DNA from: a virus
Reading direction: 5' to 3' (one strand)
DNA length: 32,729 bases
IMG/VR virus record: IMGVR_UViG_3300046791_000214
Coordinates: 1-32,729 of that record
Shown here piece by piece: positions 30,826 to 32,729 of this stretch. The notes under the pieces were generated by a model. It was not told the origin of the DNA. It ran no database searches and was given only the letters and a program-made list of their open reading frames with translations. The translations under genes were made by a program, and so were the position numbers. Position 1 is the first letter of the stretch, and the number at the start of each line of letters is the position of its first letter.

Positions 30826-32729
30826 ATGGGGTTGTTTGACGACCTGATCCCTGCGGAGGGCGACTACGCCAATCGCTATAACACGGCCCTGTCCACCCAG
30901 GACGAGGAGGCTTACCGCCAGTGGATTGCCCAGCAGAACGCGGCGCTTGGGCGTGACATCGGCGCCGACACGGGTGACTACGACATGCGTGGCGCCTTCA
31001 AGGCTGGGGTAAATCCCGCCGAGAACGGGCATTTCCCCGACACTTTCAAAAAACCGAACCACCCGACGTTCAGCGACCAGTCCCAATACCACAACGTGGA
31101 CGGGAACCAGGGCGGGTCGTGGATGAACGTCGATGGCAAGTGGCACTTCACCCCTGGCAAGACCAACCTTGACACGCATGGCGAGCAGGGTTTGCGCGAC
31201 TACATGCAGCGTGGTGACCCCAACGTCCAACTGGACATCCCGCCCCAGCCGGGGATGTTTGACGACCTGATACCGCCATCGGGCGAACAGCCGGGGCCGC
31301 AGGCGCAGGGTCTTCTCGGCCCGCGCGCCACGCCCAGCGTGGCACCAATAAGTGGCGCCGTGGACGAGGCGCCATGGTGGCAGACCCAGCTACGGGCGGG
31401 TGCCGAGAACGTCCTGGGCAGCCTGCAAAGCGCGGGTGCCTCGATGGCGTTGTCACAGGCCGACCGCATGCGGCGGCGCCAGCAGGGGTTCGTTGATCCC
31501 CCTGCCTTCGATGCGCCGATGGGCGCCGTGGATGACCTCGGCTGGTTCGATGGCCTGGACAAGGCGGGCCAGGACAAGGCGATTGCCGATGCCGTGCAGG
31601 GTGGCGTCGAGGGCCTATCGCGCACCCTGCGCTCGCGCGAGTTCGTCGCCAGCCTGGGCCGCGATCCCGGCACCGCGCCCTTTGATGAAGCCAAAGGCGT
31701 GGGCAAGCTGGGTGCCCTGCTGACCAGCCCGGATACCCTCAGATCGGTGTTTCAGGATGCCCTTGCCACGGGCGCACCGGCCATGGCGTTGCCGGTGGCG
31801 GCGGGAACCATTCCCTTCGTGGGTCCGGTCGCGGCGGGTGTGGCCTTTGGCGCGCAGCAATACGGGGGCCGCTTCAGCGACATCATCACCGCCGAGATGA
31901 TGAAGGACAAGATCGACCCGCGTGACCAGCAAGCAGTAACCGCGTGGCTCCAGAACAACCCGGCGAAGGTCAGCGAACTCCAGACCAGGGCGACGGGCGC
32001 CGCCGGGGTCGAGGGCCTTGCCCAGACCGCCATGTTCGGTCTTCCCCGCGTGTTTCCTGCGGTGGACCTCAAGAGCGCGGTTGGGCAGGCGTTCCTCGGC
32101 GCGGGTGCCGCTACCCTCGGAACGATGGGGGGTGACTACGTCGCGGGCACGCCGACCGACCCTGACAAACACTGGGGCGGGTTCCTGGCCAATTTCCCCC
32201 TGGCCCTGGCGATGTCCGCAGCGGGCTTGATAAAGAACCCGCCCAAGGTGCCCTTGCGGTGGAACCCAAGCTGGCGCGGTGATCTCCCTGTTGATGCCGC
32301 GCCGCCGGGCACGCCCCAGTTGGGTGGCCCGCCTCGGCCAGTGGTGAATGAACCGGTTAGTGTCCCCGCTAAGGTGTTCACTCCCGACCCAACAACCCTG
32401 GATACCAGCGGCTACGCACCCCCGCCCGTTGTCACGCCAGCACCCGTTGTCACGCCCCCTGCGCTGGCACTCCCGCCGCCCCCGCGCGCCCTGCCCGCGC
32501 CCCCGCCTGTGGCGCCCTTGCCGCCCGAGGCGCGCGTGGCGCCGCCCGATAGCACCTTGATCACGCCCCCGCCCACGCCGCCCGAGGCGCCAGTGGCACC
32601 GCCCGGTGGTGTTATTTCCCTGCCACAGACAGGAGCCATCGATGCGTCAAGCGGTCAACCCACGCCCGCCGCCGGGACCGGTGGGACCGGGGACGGGGGC
32701 ACCCTCCCCGCGCCCACCGATCTCACGCC
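30826..32729 (+). CDS. very large ejection/internal virion protein, partial at the right edge
   Basis: At least 634 residues, running off the window. Begins MGLFDDLIPAEG; a second copy of the motif (GMFDDLIPPSG) appears near residue 144. Between them, DTFKKPNHPTFSDQSQYH and WHFTPGKTN are motifs seen in large ejection or polyvalent proteins of alphaproteobacterial phages. Residues about 310-350 (ATGAPAMALPVAAGTIPFVGPVAAGVAFGAQQYGG) are a hydrophobic, membrane-active-like stretch. The last 140 residues seen are Pro/Val/Ala-rich linker (PPPVVTPAPVVTPPALALPPPP). It starts one base after the previous stop with a weak Shine-Dalgarno sequence. Domains beyond the edge are unknown. Confidence 0.78.
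   Translation, partial: MGLFDDLIPAEGDYANRYNTALSTQDEEAYRQWIAQQNAALGRDIGADTGDYDMRGAFKAGVNPAENGHFPDTFKKPNHPTFSDQSQYHNVDGNQGGSWMNVDGKWHFTPGKTNLDTHGEQGLRDYMQRGDPNVQLDIPPQPGMFDDLIPPSGEQPGPQAQGLLGPRATPSVAPISGAVDEAPWWQTQLRAGAENVLGSLQSAGASMALSQADRMRRRQQGFVDPPAFDAPMGAVDDLGWFDGLDKAGQDKAIADAVQGGVEGLSRTLRSREFVASLGRDPGTAPFDEAKGVGKLGALLTSPDTLRSVFQDALATGAPAMALPVAAGTIPFVGPVAAGVAFGAQQYGGRFSDIITAEMMKDKIDPRDQQAVTAWLQNNPAKVSELQTRATGAAGVEGLAQTAMFGLPRVFPAVDLKSAVGQAFLGAGAATLGTMGGDYVAGTPTDPDKHWGGFLANFPLALAMSAAGLIKNPPKVPLRWNPSWRGDLPVDAAPPGTPQLGGPPRPVVNEPVSVPAKVFTPDPTTLDTSGYAPPPVVTPAPVVTPPALALPPPPRALPAPPPVAPLPPEARVAPPDSTLITPPPTPPEAPVAPPGGVISLPQTGAIDASSGQPTPAAGTGGTGDGGTLPAPTDLT

Noticed and set aside
1-32729. tRNA genes, CRISPR arrays, integrase, insertion sequences
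   Set aside because: No cloverleaf with a GTTCGA-type arm, no regularly spaced repeats, and no recombinase or transposase motifs were seen on reading both strands; a computed scan was not possible.

Overview
The window is a high-GC (about two thirds G+C by eye) piece of a tailed double-stranded DNA phage or prophage with podovirus-type virion genes, probably from an alphaproteobacterial host. The evidence is a full head and packaging block (large terminase, portal, scaffold, major capsid protein), then an SU10-type adaptor, a tail nozzle and T7-like internal virion proteins, with a large tail-fibre block upstream. The host is inferred from base composition and from protein styles (ADHIHPTD fibre repeats, FDDLIP ejection proteins), not from a marker gene. 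A PEP-CTERM sorting signal suggests that the host has an exosortase.

Layout. Positions 1-3614 (minus strand) hold two coupled genes: a MoxR/CobS-like AAA+ ATPase and a CobT-like von Willebrand A protein that runs off the left edge. Positions 3718-4746 (plus) hold three small overlapping genes, two with Cys-rich zinc-type motifs. From 4874 almost everything is on the plus strand in a tightly packed late operon. It starts with tail proteins (4874-13771): an anchor-like protein, a fibre with an S74 autoprocessing chaperone, three tandem paralogous receptor-binding-like proteins, and a second S74 fibre. Positions 13768-17429 hold small membrane, coiled-coil, proline-rich and PKD-domain proteins, interrupted by an apparent moron: a ribbon-helix-helix regulator on the minus strand facing away from a secreted PEP-CTERM protein, with palindromes between them. 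Positions 17430-24062 are terminase, portal, scaffold, capsid and a head-associated protein. Positions 24068-32729 are adaptor, nozzle, a gp13-like protein, two gp14-like proteins, a transglycosylase ejection protein and the start of a very large ejection protein that runs off the right edge.

The most unusual points are: (1) the major capsid gene is interrupted by one in-frame UAG at 22950-22952 while the frame continues with intact coding character, and its terminal UAG is followed in the same frame by the next head gene; (2) a phage-borne PEP-CTERM protein has its own divergent RHH regulator; (3) tail genes are triplicated, and the third copy carries a central module of clearly lower G+C; (4) an AAA+/VWA pair of the CobS/CobT type has an internal tandem repeat. 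No tRNA, CRISPR array, integrase or insertion sequence was seen.
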